A stretch of 16,329 nucleotides of DNA from Deltaproteobacteria bacterium UBA6106 (lineage in GTDB: Bacteria; Desulfobacterota; Syntrophorhabdia; Syntrophorhabdales; Syntrophorhabdaceae), in the NCBI GenBank assembly GCA_002428485.1, contig DIWM01000007.1:1-16329 (forward strand), read 5' to 3'. Position numbers and translations under genes: made by a program. Shown piece after piece: positions 6,166-13,480 of the stretch. A model generated the notes under the pieces. That model did not search any database, was not told where the DNA came from, and saw only the letters and a list, made by a program, of their open reading frames with translations. The number at the start of each line of letters is the position of its first letter. Positions within the stretch are counted from its first letter, which is position 1.

Positions 6166-6369
6166 ATGCCAGAGACATCAACAGGCAAAAGAGACGTACG
6201 GAAGATATTGGACGAAGCACACGAAGAAACCAGGAGATGGGGGAAGGAGAAAGGGGTCAACGTCCGTATCACCGAGAACAAGAGCCCAGTGGTAATATTC
6301 AACCCCCCGAGGAGCCTTGCGGAGAAGGTGAAGAGGATAAAACAAGAAACCAAAAAGGAGACTGATTAA
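6166..6369 (+). CDS. 67-residue protein sharing the FNP module of the TPR protein
   Basis: The start is set by AGGAGG at about 6151-6156. The protein is charged. Residues 30-51 align without gaps to residues 37-58 of the TPR protein at 4339, with 11 of 22 positions identical: G-V-x-V-R, N-K, V-x-F-N-P and a final L. After the module it ends in a lysine-rich helix (AEKVKRIKQETKK). I do not recognise the module from any named family. Its presence alone here and as the head of a TPR protein suggests a short docking or recognition element. It ends five bases before the hydrolase start, so the two are probably co-translated. Confidence 0.6.
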   Translation: MPETSTGKRDVRKILDEAHEETRRWGKEKGVNVRITENKSPVVIFNPPRSLAEKVKRIKQETKKETD

Positions 6370-6374
6370 TTAAA

Positions 6375-7133
6375 ATGATAGGGGGAATAGCCGGCGATAT
6401 CATCGGTTCGGTGTATGAAGGGCACAATATCAAGAGGACGGACTTCCCCCTCTTCGGCCCATGGAACCGCTTCACCGACGATACGGTCCTTACCGTCGCT
6501 ATTGCCGATGCCATCCTTACAAGGTCGGATTACGGGAGTAAGCTCAGGGGGTGGTATCAGCTTTACCCGGACAGGGGGTATGGTGCGGGCTTCAGGAAAT
6601 GGGCGGCATCAAGGGAGATGAGGCCAAGGTCAAGCTGGGCAAATGGTTCGGCGATGCGGGTGAGCCCCGTAGGGTTTGCCTTCAATACCCTCGATGAGGT
6701 CCTTGATGAAGCCAGAAAGAGCGCCGAGCCAAGCCATAACCACCCGGAGGGGATCAAGGGTGCCCAGGCAATAGCGGCCTCAGTATTCCTTGCACGGAAG
6801 GGATGCAGTAAGGAATACATCAAGGACTATATCGCCGGCGCTTTCTCCTATGACCTTGACAGGACCGTTGAGTACATAAGACCGAAATACAGGTTCGATG
6901 TGAGCTGCCAGGGCTCCGTGCCGGAGGCGATCATCGCCTTCCTGGAGAGCACAGATTTCGAAAGCGCCGTACGCTTTGCCGTCTCTCTGGGAGGTGACTC
7001 AGACACCATTGCATGCATGACAGGCGGCATGGCTGAGGCTTACTACGGGGGTATTCCTGAAGAGATAAGTTCACAGGTATTGAAGATGCTGGATGATCGG
7101 CAGAAATCCATCGTAAACATGTTTATAGAATAA
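6375..7133 (+). CDS. ADP-ribosylglycohydrolase family protein (DraG-like)
   Basis: The 252-residue protein matches the bacterial ADP-ribosylglycohydrolase family, which removes ADP-ribose from proteins or small molecules using two Mg ions. Visible hallmarks are the N-terminal GGIAGDIIGSVYE (3-15), TDDT (34-37) providing metal ligands, NGSAMRVSPVG (90-100), SHNHPEGIKGAQA (120-132) and the C-terminal GGDSDTIA (206-213), also metal-binding. All key acidic residues are present, so it should be active. Length is normal for the short bacterial subgroup; DraG itself is somewhat longer. No nitrogenase or DraT gene is nearby and no ADP-ribosyltransferase is seen in the window, so the substrate is unknown. 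It is the last gene of the leader-controlled TPR operon. The AGGAG before it lies about 14 bases upstream, a long spacing. Confidence 0.9.
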   Translation: MIGGIAGDIIGSVYEGHNIKRTDFPLFGPWNRFTDDTVLTVAIADAILTRSDYGSKLRGWYQLYPDRGYGAGFRKWAASREMRPRSSWANGSAMRVSPVGFAFNTLDEVLDEARKSAEPSHNHPEGIKGAQAIAASVFLARKGCSKEYIKDYIAGAFSYDLDRTVEYIRPKYRFDVSCQGSVPEAIIAFLESTDFESAVRFAVSLGGDSDTIACMTGGMAEAYYGGIPEEISSQVLKMLDDRQKSIVNMFIE

Positions 7134-7308
7134 TTTTTATAACTATTCAATTATAGCTACCTTCTCCTCCCTCCCCCATAAACCGGTCAGACCATAATTA
7201 TTTCTTTCCTGAAACAAATAGAAGTAAATATTCTTAGGGCATGATTGCTTTCATGTGGTAGTTCATATTTTTCAAGTGAAACGGTAACCCTGCGGGGCGG
7301 AAGATGCT

Positions 7309-8502
7309 TCAAATCGACGGTATGGCATTATTTCTCTTTCTCACATAGAATTGCACATAGCAAAGGTTTACAAGACATATCAGAGCCAAACAGAGAAACA
7401 TTATCGGGTACCCTGTAAACGGAATGATAATGCCCGCGATTACCGGTCCAAGAGCCATACCCAAATCCATGAACGCGTTAAAGGTCCCCACGGCAGAACC
7501 ACTGGAAGAACCTGCATATTCAAAGGCATACGCCATTGCTGCAGGGAAAAAGAATGCGCCTCCCGCTCCATAGAGTAGTCCTACAAAAATGAACATGGGA
7601 AGAGTTTTTGAAAAAGAAAGGATAATCATAGCTATCATAGACAAAAAAATGAAGAGGAGAATCATCTTTTCTTTATTATAAGCGTCGAGTATTCCCCCTC
7701 CAAATGCTCGTCCCACGATGATCGCCACAGCGTTAGCGGTAAAGAAAAGTCCCGGGTTGGTTATCCCACATTGAAGCGCATACAAGGGAACGAAAGCTGC
7801 GAGGGCTCCAAAAACAAACATTTGCATGAAACTCGTGATACCAGGAGGAACGACTTTCCGTTCAAAGAGAAAACCGCTGCGAGCGGGGGTGTTCTGCTCG
7901 GGCGTAATACTTGATGTCCGCTCTTTCACCTTCCATGAGAGGAATAAAGAAAGCAAAGACAGACTGATGCAGGTCAGGAAGAAAATCGTGAAACCGTATC
8001 GGTTGGCGAGAAACATACCAGAGGGAGCGGCAAATGCCATAGCGAGGCTTGGTGCCAGCATGAAATAGGCGATGCCCTGGCCCCTATAAACCACCGGGAC
8101 GATGTTGATCGTATATGCGAAGGCGGCTGTGTGCAATGATGCAAAGGCAATTCCTTGAAAGACCCGTATTAGTAAAAAGGGCCAAAAGGGGCGAAATATA
8201 ATAGAGGCCAGGAAGGTGAGCGCAAAGAGTAGTGCCCCAACCACCATAACCCTTTTTTCCGAATACCTTGTCAGTGCCCCTCCGACAAAAAACCTGGAAA
8301 CAAGAGCTGCTACCCCCATAACCCCAACGAGGACACCGACCTGTCTTTCGTTGGAGCCTAATTTTGTGAGATAGACCGGAAGAGCGGGTATAAGGGCATG
8401 ATTGGCCGATACGAAAGCGAAGAACGCAATAAAAACGAGAATGAAATCCCGGGTGAATAATTTCCAGATTGTATTTTGAGGAATGTTTCCTTCATCACGC
8501 AT
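7309..8502 (-). CDS. Major facilitator superfamily transporter
   Basis: The 397-residue protein is strongly hydrophobic with about 12 predicted membrane segments and sits in the inner membrane. After a short cytoplasmic start the first segment is FILVFIAFFAFVSANHALIPALP. The loop between helices 2 and 3 reads FVGGALTRYSEKRVMVVGAL, the usual place of the MFS GxxxDRxGRR-type motif in diverged form. The central loop near 195-210 (KERTSSITPEQNTPARS) divides two six-helix halves, and GSAVGTFNAFMDLGMALGPVIAG is a typical helix-11 segment. The substrate cannot be told; drug or metabolite efflux is the usual role of this subgroup. It is transcribed alone, opposite to its neighbours, and its stop lies 175 bases from the end of the hydrolase operon with no obvious terminator between. 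Confidence 0.85.
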   Translation of the reverse strand: MRDEGNIPQNTIWKLFTRDFILVFIAFFAFVSANHALIPALPVYLTKLGSNERQVGVLVGVMGVAALVSRFFVGGALTRYSEKRVMVVGALLFALTFLASIIFRPFWPFLLIRVFQGIAFASLHTAAFAYTINIVPVVYRGQGIAYFMLAPSLAMAFAAPSGMFLANRYGFTIFFLTCISLSLLSLFLSWKVKERTSSITPEQNTPARSGFLFERKVVPPGITSFMQMFVFGALAAFVPLYALQCGITNPGLFFTANAVAIIVGRAFGGGILDAYNKEKMILLFIFLSMIAMIILSFSKTLPMFIFVGLLYGAGGAFFFPAAMAYAFEYAGSSSGSAVGTFNAFMDLGMALGPVIAGIIIPFTGYPIMFLCLALICLVNLCYVQFYVRKRNNAIPSI

Positions 8503-8831
8503 GGTGCTTTAATGTCGCACGAGCGAAAAGGTGATGTCAACTTATCCGAAATATTGCTATCCACCGCTTTTGTGAAATTGTTCCTGAAAAATTTACTGAT
8601 GTCTTCCTCCTACCATGAGTCCCCTTTTCTCTTCTTGCTGCCTCATTACAACCTGTAATACCGGAGGCGCCTTCATCCAAAGAAGCTGACACCCCTTGCA
8701 CCATCGTTGGCAGGTACCGTGAACCATGAAATAACAATATCCTTGCAAAACCTCTACAACCTGCATACTATTTTGTATGGCACAGACAAGATTCGTAATG
8801 GAATAAAGATGAGAAACAGGGGGAAGACACC
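8503..8831. other. Intergenic region between divergent MFS and secreted-protein genes
   Basis: This 329-base stretch separates two divergent genes and holds no convincing gene. On the minus strand TTGACA (8540-8535) and GACATT (8516-8511), spaced 18 bases, could drive the MFS gene, leaving almost no leader. The plus-strand promoter for the secreted protein lies near 8743. A 15-base word at 8604-8618 (TTCCTCCTACCATGA) recurs at 12106-12120 in another gene-free stretch. Confidence 0.4.
8743..8771 (+). promoter_or_regulatory. Promoter of the small secreted protein gene
   Basis: TTGCAA (8743-8748), a 17-base spacer and TACTAT (8766-8771) form a good sigma-70-type promoter. Transcription would start near 8778, about 55 bases before the ATG at 8832, whose ribosome binding site is GGGGGAAG. 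Confidence 0.6.
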
Positions 8832-9223
8832 ATGAAAAGGCTTCTGCTCGTTATGGTAACCGCGGCGCTTCTGGTGGTGTACTCCTCCTCGGGAGAGGCA
8901 TGGGAAGTAAAGGTCAAGAACTCCTGCCATGCAGATGTTGAGATCTTTGTCAAAGGGCAGGACTTAACCTACTTTGATTCTGTTGACTGCAAGGTGAAGG
9001 TGGCGAGTGGCGAGACGGGAATCTGCAGACTGCCCGGGGGCTATGCTCAAGCAAGATCTCCGGACATTATTATGTGAAAGATTCTTCTGGGAAAACCTAT
9101 GAAGAAAAGCTTGACCCCATCTTCTGCACTACCCCCAACGTTTTTTTTAAAACTGCCACGTGCTGCTGGAATGTGAATGCGGAGGTCACCACGTCAGGTC
9201 ATTGTCGTCTTGAACTGCGTTAG
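8832..9223 (+). pseudogene. Small exported cysteine-containing protein, frameshifted
   Basis: A clear signal peptide (MKRLLLVMVTAALLVVYSSSGEA, cleavage after residue 23) is followed by a small domain starting WEVKVKNSCHADVEIFVKG. The annotated frame stops at 9075-9077. The frame one base earlier continues in protein-like sequence (HYYVKDSSGKTYEEKLDP, then FCTTPNVFFKTATCCWNV) to a stop at 9221-9223. One extra G in the GGGGG run at 9036-9040 joins both halves into a 130-residue exported protein with paired cysteines, probably disulphide-bonded in the periplasm or outside the cell. I do not recognise the family. Because the signal peptide, promoter and downstream frame are all well kept, a sequencing error is at least as likely as true decay. 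Confidence 0.55.
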
Positions 9224-9375
9224 GCGACCCTTCGCTGGCAATATGGATCGACAGTTGCTTCATAGGGGGAAAGGAAACGCAGTAATCTCTTTCTCTCCAT
9301 AATCATTCATTCCCTCTCGGGTGCCCCCCATTCGCTTGAAGGTGACAATTCACACCTGTAATTGGCATTCATCGT

Positions 9376-10176
9376 TCATCCCCCGCTATGCATCCTTGTA
9401 ATAATTTCCTGCAGAATCAAAGAACCGGCGTTCTCCGGGTTATAGTCGACGCTCGCCGGCAAAAGAGGCCTCAGATCATTGATAAATCCCGGATGCTTCA
9501 GCTTGTCCAGTACGTTTGCTTTCAGGCTTCTCCCGTCGATCAAATTGCCCTCGTGTTCCATGTATCGGGTAAAGATGCGGACGATCTCCTGCGTGTCTGC
9601 TTGTCCTTCGGTTATGCCCAGCCATAGGTCAAAAAGGTCCCTGCCTTTCCTTCGTTGATAAAGCGCTCTCAGTTTGGTCGCAAGGAGTTCCTCAAGGGAA
9701 AAGGTAGTAATGTTGCATGTGCCGTTGAACCATCGCGAGCGGACCTCAAAAGGCCTCTTTTGCAACCCCGATACGGCAAAATGCTCACGAGTGTTGATCT
9801 CTATTTTTACTCGGAGAGGGATAACGGGCGGACCCTCAGACTCTATCCTGTACATGAGCGTCACGGCATCTGCGGACTGCTTCCGCCTTGGCGCCCCGAG
9901 AAAAGGATTGACAACCTTCTGCACCGTATCGAAGATTATCCCGATCGGTTCCGGGACAACCTGCACCAGGTCGATGTCCTCTGAGTATCGTCTTGACGGT
10001 CTGAAATAGAGCTTATGAAGCGCGGTTCCGCCTCTGAAAGCGAGTCTGTCGGCAAGGTATTGATCTTTATAGAGCGTGACGAGCACCCTGCTTATAATCA
10101 GGTCCTGCTCGACCTGTGCATCGGCTACCCATGGCGCCATATGCCGCCAGGCAACGATGTCCGCCCTTGGGATCAC
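9376..10176 (-). CDS. abiEii: AbiEii/AbiGii-family nucleotidyltransferase toxin
   Basis: The 266-residue protein shows the motifs of the AbiEii toxin family. FRGGTALHK (47-55) and SEDIDL (65-70) form the nucleotidyltransferase signature, KIEINTRE (124-131) gives the next conserved strand, and LEELLATKLRAL (161-172) with RKGRDLFDLW (176-185) supplies the basic and acidic residues of the C-terminal motifs. All are intact. Family knowledge: AbiEii is a GTP-preferring nucleotidyltransferase that arrests growth and, with AbiEi, forms a toxin-antitoxin system (first defined as phage abortive infection). It overlaps the upstream antitoxin gene by four bases (ATGA), so the pair is translationally coupled. 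Length matches typical short members of the family. Confidence 0.88.
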   Translation of the reverse strand: MIPRADIVAWRHMAPWVADAQVEQDLIISRVLVTLYKDQYLADRLAFRGGTALHKLYFRPSRRYSEDIDLVQVVPEPIGIIFDTVQKVVNPFLGAPRRKQSADAVTLMYRIESEGPPVIPLRVKIEINTREHFAVSGLQKRPFEVRSRWFNGTCNITTFSLEELLATKLRALYQRRKGRDLFDLWLGITEGQADTQEIVRIFTRYMEHEGNLIDGRSLKANVLDKLKHPGFINDLRPLLPASVDYNPENAGSLILQEIITRMHSGG

Positions 10177-10979
10177 GATTCACCCTCTACTGTCGTATTG
10201 ACGATCACCCTCCACCTGCTGTCAGTTTTTGCCCCTTTAACCGACAGGGACGCCTCAAGTTTTGCAGGAAAAGGTTTCTTCTCGGCAATCCAGTTGCCGA
10301 GCGGTCCGGTGATCTTTGAAAACCCGGCTTCATCCAGAAGCCACCCCAATCGCTGGGCATTGGCAATATTCCCATCCTGCTGAACGCCTTCGACGAGCTT
10401 TTCCGGCTCCAACCGTTCCCCGAGTTCTTGCAGTACTGAAAACACCGTGTCCAGCCCTCCAATAGCGCGTGCATAGCGGACGAGATCGATAGCGGTTGCT
10501 TCAGGGGAAGAGACGGTAATGTATCCGGTCTGTACCTTTATCCGTTGAACAGAAGTGGCGGAGACCTTCTTTTTCACAAAGAACCTGATGGCAAGATCCT
10601 TCAACCGTGCTTCCCGCAGCGATCTGACGGTCACCACCTGGTATTGCTGAGGCTGCTGGTGAGCAGCGCCATACAGTGAGGCAGCGCTTAAAAGGCCGAC
10701 ATAGTATGGTTGTTCGAGATAGCGCATGAGATCGTCGATGAACCATTCCGGAGGGAGCACCCCGCGTGCTGCATATTCGAGGGGGACTACAATATAAAAA
10801 TCATTATGAACGCGAACGATCCTATTTTTTATCGCAAGCCGGGAGACGGATTTCCTGAATGCTGCCTCAGAAATCTTCAGCTCCCTGTAAGTCTCCTCAC
10901 TGGTAAAGAAATACTTTCCCTGTGATTGCTTCAGGTCTACCCACTTCGATAGGACTGATGGCTCTTTCTGTTGCACCAT
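10173..10979 (-). CDS. abiEi: AbiEi-family antitoxin and transcriptional regulator
   Basis: The 268-residue protein has an N-terminal winged-helix region (about 1-70; SEETYRELKISEAAFRKSVSRLAIKNRI with a wing at VRVHNDFYIVVP) followed by the AbiEi domain (PPEWFIDDLMRYLEQPYYVGLLSAASLYGAAHQQP, then the AIRFFVKKKV and VSSPEATAIDLVRYA segments). In known AbiE systems AbiEi represses its own operon by binding inverted repeats upstream and counteracts the toxin without tight complex formation. Here two 10-base and two 9-base direct repeats flank the predicted promoter. It is the first gene of the operon and overlaps abiEii by four bases. No second antitoxin or phage gene is nearby. Confidence 0.85.
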   Translation of the reverse strand: MVQQKEPSVLSKWVDLKQSQGKYFFTSEETYRELKISEAAFRKSVSRLAIKNRIVRVHNDFYIVVPLEYAARGVLPPEWFIDDLMRYLEQPYYVGLLSAASLYGAAHQQPQQYQVVTVRSLREARLKDLAIRFFVKKKVSATSVQRIKVQTGYITVSSPEATAIDLVRYARAIGGLDTVFSVLQELGERLEPEKLVEGVQQDGNIANAQRLGWLLDEAGFSKITGPLGNWIAEKKPFPAKLEASLSVKGAKTDSRWRVIVNTTVEGES

Positions 10980-10991
10980 TAGGATAACCTG

Positions 10992-11064
10992 CTTTCCATA
11001 GTTAAGCTATTATTTGCAGATTGTGACATAAAACGTCATTATTTGCAAACAATAACTTTCCATA
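10992..11064 (-). promoter_or_regulatory. Promoter and repeat-bearing operator of the abiE operon
   Basis: On the minus strand TTGCAA (11048-11043), 17 bases and CACAAT (11025-11020) form a plausible promoter giving a leader of about 34 bases. Plus-strand ATTATTTGCA occurs twice, at 11009-11018 (over the start point) and 11038-11047 (over the -35), and CTTTCCATA occurs twice, at 10992-11000 and 11056-11064. TGACATAAAACGTCA (11024-11038) is a further imperfect palindrome. This is a fit with AbiEi autoregulation, where paired sites flank the promoter. Confidence 0.55.
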
Positions 11065-11145
11065 CTATTGACCAGCAACTTGGCACGGGGACACCGGAAA
11101 CGATATCGGCGGGTGGCTTAAAAGGCCGGAAGACTAACATTATGG

Positions 11146-11222
11146 CATGTACAGTTTTTGGGGTACACCCATTTGGTTGAGAAACTAACTTTGGAGGTGG
11201 TACAATAAATGGGGGCAGGCCA
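11146..11222 (-). mobile_element. IS3-like terminal sequences, inverted relative to 749
   Basis: Read on the minus strand, 11219-11182 gives CCTGCCCCCA, then TTGTACCACC, then AAAGTTAGTTT, matching the IS3-like end at 749-788 (which reads CCTGCCCCCA, TTGTACACCAC, AAATGTTAGTTT) with small gaps. Beside it, TGTAC and GTACA bracket a short G-rich segment (11147-11166), resembling a second element end. No transposase coding sequence remains, so these are footprints. Confidence 0.5.
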
Positions 11223-11263
11223 GGAGGGCTGTGCCGTAAACGATTTATAGAGGAAGGATCATT

Positions 11264-11991
11264 ATGAAAAATATACCTAAAGAAATAGCCCTTGCCATGA
11301 AGTCCCTTAAGGCTAATGGTTTTAATGTGCACTTTGTGCAAACCAAACTTGAAGGTCGAGAAATAATGCTTAAAATGAACCGCAAAATGGATTGATAGGT
11401 GTCGCAGATTCTGTAACTCTGAGGCAAATAGGTATTCTTGAGGCGCTTGCACAGAGAGGCAATGAGATTATCAATCCTTTCGTGCCTGAAATGACCGAGG
11501 GGATAAAAAAAGACCAAGACAAACGCAGAGAATTTATAAACATGATGAGAAAGACTTTCGCAAGCGATGTATTTATCACGGGCACCAATGCCGTTACTGT
11601 TGACGGGAATATCGTCAATATTGATCGTAACGGCAACAGAGTCGCCGGTATAATTTATGCAGCACCCAGAGTGATTTTAGCAGTCGGCCGGAACAAGATT
11701 GTAAAGGATGTCAGTGCAGCTATCGATCGTATCAGAAACGTTTTGGCTCCGGCACATGCGAAACAAAAGGGGTATAAAACACCCTGTGCTGAAAAGGGTA
11801 AATGCTATGATTGCAATAGCCCTGATAGACTGTGCAATATTACCCTTATCCTTGAAAAGAAACCCCTCAGCACCGATATTTCTGTGGTTCTTATCAACGA
11901 AGATCTGGGATTAGGCTGGGACCCTGGATGGGATGAGACGCGCATTGCCGGGATCAGAGATGATTATTACCGGTATAGTTGGCCGTTTTAG
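11264..11991 (+). pseudogene. LUD-domain (lactate-utilisation-type) protein, frameshifted
   Basis: The ATG at 11264 follows AGAGGAAGG. The first 43 codons (KEIALAMKSLKANGFNVHFVQTKLEG) match the N-terminus of small LUD-domain proteins. A shift then occurs and the other frame continues LIGVADSVTLRQIGILEAL to the stop at 11989-11991, including the four-cysteine stretch CAEKGKCYDCNSPDRLC and a final VVLINEDLGLG strand. Adding one T at GATTG (11389-11393) gives a continuous 242-residue protein of normal length. LUD proteins of the LutC type take part in lactate oxidation with LutAB, but stand-alone small members like this have no established role. No lutAB genes are nearby. The frame after the shift is long and well kept, so the break is recent or a sequence error. 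Confidence 0.6.
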
Positions 11992-12415
11992 GATTACTTA
12001 TATCTGATGAGATTACTCTGATTTATTCACCAACATCTTTGCTAATAGCTTGTTCTTCCAACAGCATCATTATATTTAGTAGCAGGTGCACTGGTCACCC
12101 TTTCCTTCCTCCTACCATGAAACACACGAAACCGCATCTTTGACAACTATACTAACTTATACATAGTAATCCTTTAGGCACACAGTGCCTGTGAGAAAGT
12201 AAGTCAATGTTGTCCGTCTTCGACATGTCTTCGGCAAGGTTTAATTGTTCGGGCAACAGGAATCCTGAATTTGTATTCATTACTCGTATCAGACGTTACC
12301 TGTCTTAAGAATCTATTTAGGATAAAGGTTCTTGACCCCTATCTTTGGTATGTGCTAATCTACACTGACATTATGCTGACTGAATATTCATTTATACTAC
12401 TGGGGTGCTACTGGG
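11992..12415. other. Gene-free stretch before the EamA transporter
   Basis: No gene is supported in these 424 bases. The 15-base word TTCCTCCTACCATGA at 12106-12120 repeats one at 8604-8618. I see no strong hairpin terminator after the LUD gene. The transporter's promoter lies near the right end. Confidence 0.4.
12332..12359 (+). promoter_or_regulatory. Probable promoter of the EamA transporter gene
   Basis: TTGACC (12332-12337), a 16-base spacer and GCTAAT (12354-12359) make a moderate sigma-70-type promoter, with a start point near 12366 and about 50 bases of leader. The ribosome binding region is only GGGG-like, and CTACTGGG occurs twice just before the ATG. Confidence 0.45.
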
Positions 12416-13306
12416 ATGATTAAGGACCATCTCGATACTAAAGGTTTTTTTATACTGGTTGTTCTGACCATGCTGTGGGGGTTGAACTACCCTGCAATCA
12501 AAATTGCTAACCTGGGATTTTCACCCGTCTTCAACTCCTTTCTCCGGTCGGCAATCGCCTCGGCCTTTGGCATCGTCTATTGCATCTCCATCAAAGAGCC
12601 CTTGTTTCATAAGGACATACGCCTTTTTCACGGATTCATAGTAGGTCTCCTCTTCGGTCTGGAATTCGTCTGCATTTATTGGGGTATGCGGTATACAGAT
12701 GCTGCCCGGGCTATAATCCTCGTCAACTGTTCCCCTTTCGTAGTGGTCCTCGGTGCTTACCTCTTCCTGAAGGAGAAACTAACCTTCACGAAAATTGCAG
12801 GTCTTCTCCTTGCCTTTGCCGGACTGTACCTCGTGTTTCGGGGCAAGCCGAGCTCGTGGACCCCGTCGATGTTCTTCGGAGACATTCTGCAGCTCGGGGC
12901 TGCCGTGTTCTGGGGTGCTACTACCGTGTACATAAAAAAATATCTGGCGGATCGGGTCCACCCCATCCATACATTTCTGTATCAGCTTGTCTTCTCCGTT
13001 CCGGTGACTTTTGTCTGCGCACTTTTTCTTGAGCCGAAATGGGTCTTGAACGTAAGCGGCGCCGTGACAACGGCGGTGATCTATTCTTCCGTGATTGTCG
13101 CTTTCGCATCGTATCTTGTGTGGTTCAAGCTCATCCATGTATACCCCGTATCTGAGCTTGCCATCTTCACATTCCTTTCTCCCGTATTCGGTGTGGCTGC
13201 GGGTGCTATCTTGCTACGAGAGCAGTTGACCACGGGGTTGATCCTTGGACTCATTCTCGTGAGTGTCGGCATCTATGTGACGAATCGCAGGCCAAAGCCG
13301 GCTTAG
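12416..13306 (+). CDS. EamA-family (DMT superfamily) membrane transporter
   Basis: The 296-residue protein is a ten-helix drug/metabolite transporter made of two five-helix EamA repeats. The first repeat opens GFFILVVLTMLWGLNYPAIKI and includes FVCIYWGMRYTDAARAIILVNCSPFVVVLGAYLFLKEKLTFTKIAGLL in pieces typical of EamA helices 3-5. The second opens GDILQLGAAVFWGATTVYIKKYL and ends SPVFGVAAGAILLREQLTTGLILG. Both conserved acidic-basic LKEKL/LREQL turns are present, one per repeat. It sits in the inner membrane. The substrate is unknown; relatives export amino acids, sugars or other metabolites. It stands alone and converges on the conjugation operon, with only 174 bases between the two stops. 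Confidence 0.88.
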   Translation: MIKDHLDTKGFFILVVLTMLWGLNYPAIKIANLGFSPVFNSFLRSAIASAFGIVYCISIKEPLFHKDIRLFHGFIVGLLFGLEFVCIYWGMRYTDAARAIILVNCSPFVVVLGAYLFLKEKLTFTKIAGLLLAFAGLYLVFRGKPSSWTPSMFFGDILQLGAAVFWGATTVYIKKYLADRVHPIHTFLYQLVFSVPVTFVCALFLEPKWVLNVSGAVTTAVIYSSVIVAFASYLVWFKLIHVYPVSELAIFTFLSPVFGVAAGAILLREQLTTGLILGLILVSVGIYVTNRRPKPA

Positions 13307-13468
13307 GAAAACAGCTCAGTCTTGATTTCACATGCTGCTGCGTACTTCGACCGGTAATTGTTGACTCTCGCCGTATACTCGTTGCAAGACTCGTAGGTGA
13401 TATACGTAACACTGAATTCGCCCCGTTCTTCCACTGTCCGTAATGTTTCAGATTTTACATTTCAACAT
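13303..13468 (-). pseudogene. Small ORF downstream of traF-like gene, probably frameshifted
   Basis: An ATG at 13468 (minus strand) has an AAGGGG site about seven bases upstream and lies 12 bases after the stop of the TraF-like gene. It reads MLKCKI and stops, but with one A fewer in the AAAA run at about 13453-13457 the reading joins a protein-like 44-codon frame (from a GTG at 13434) containing FSVTYITYESCNEYTARVNNYRSKYAAACEIK, ending at 13303. It could be the final small gene of the conjugation operon. No family is recognised. Confidence 0.3.
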
Positions 13469-13480
13469 GGTTCAGCCCCT

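Noticed and set aside
8604..12120. TTCCTCCTACCATGA at 8604-8618 and 12106-12120 as a regulatory repeat
   Set aside because: Two copies of 15 bases without shared position relative to a gene or shared flanks are too little evidence for a function; they are noted only within the intergenic entries.
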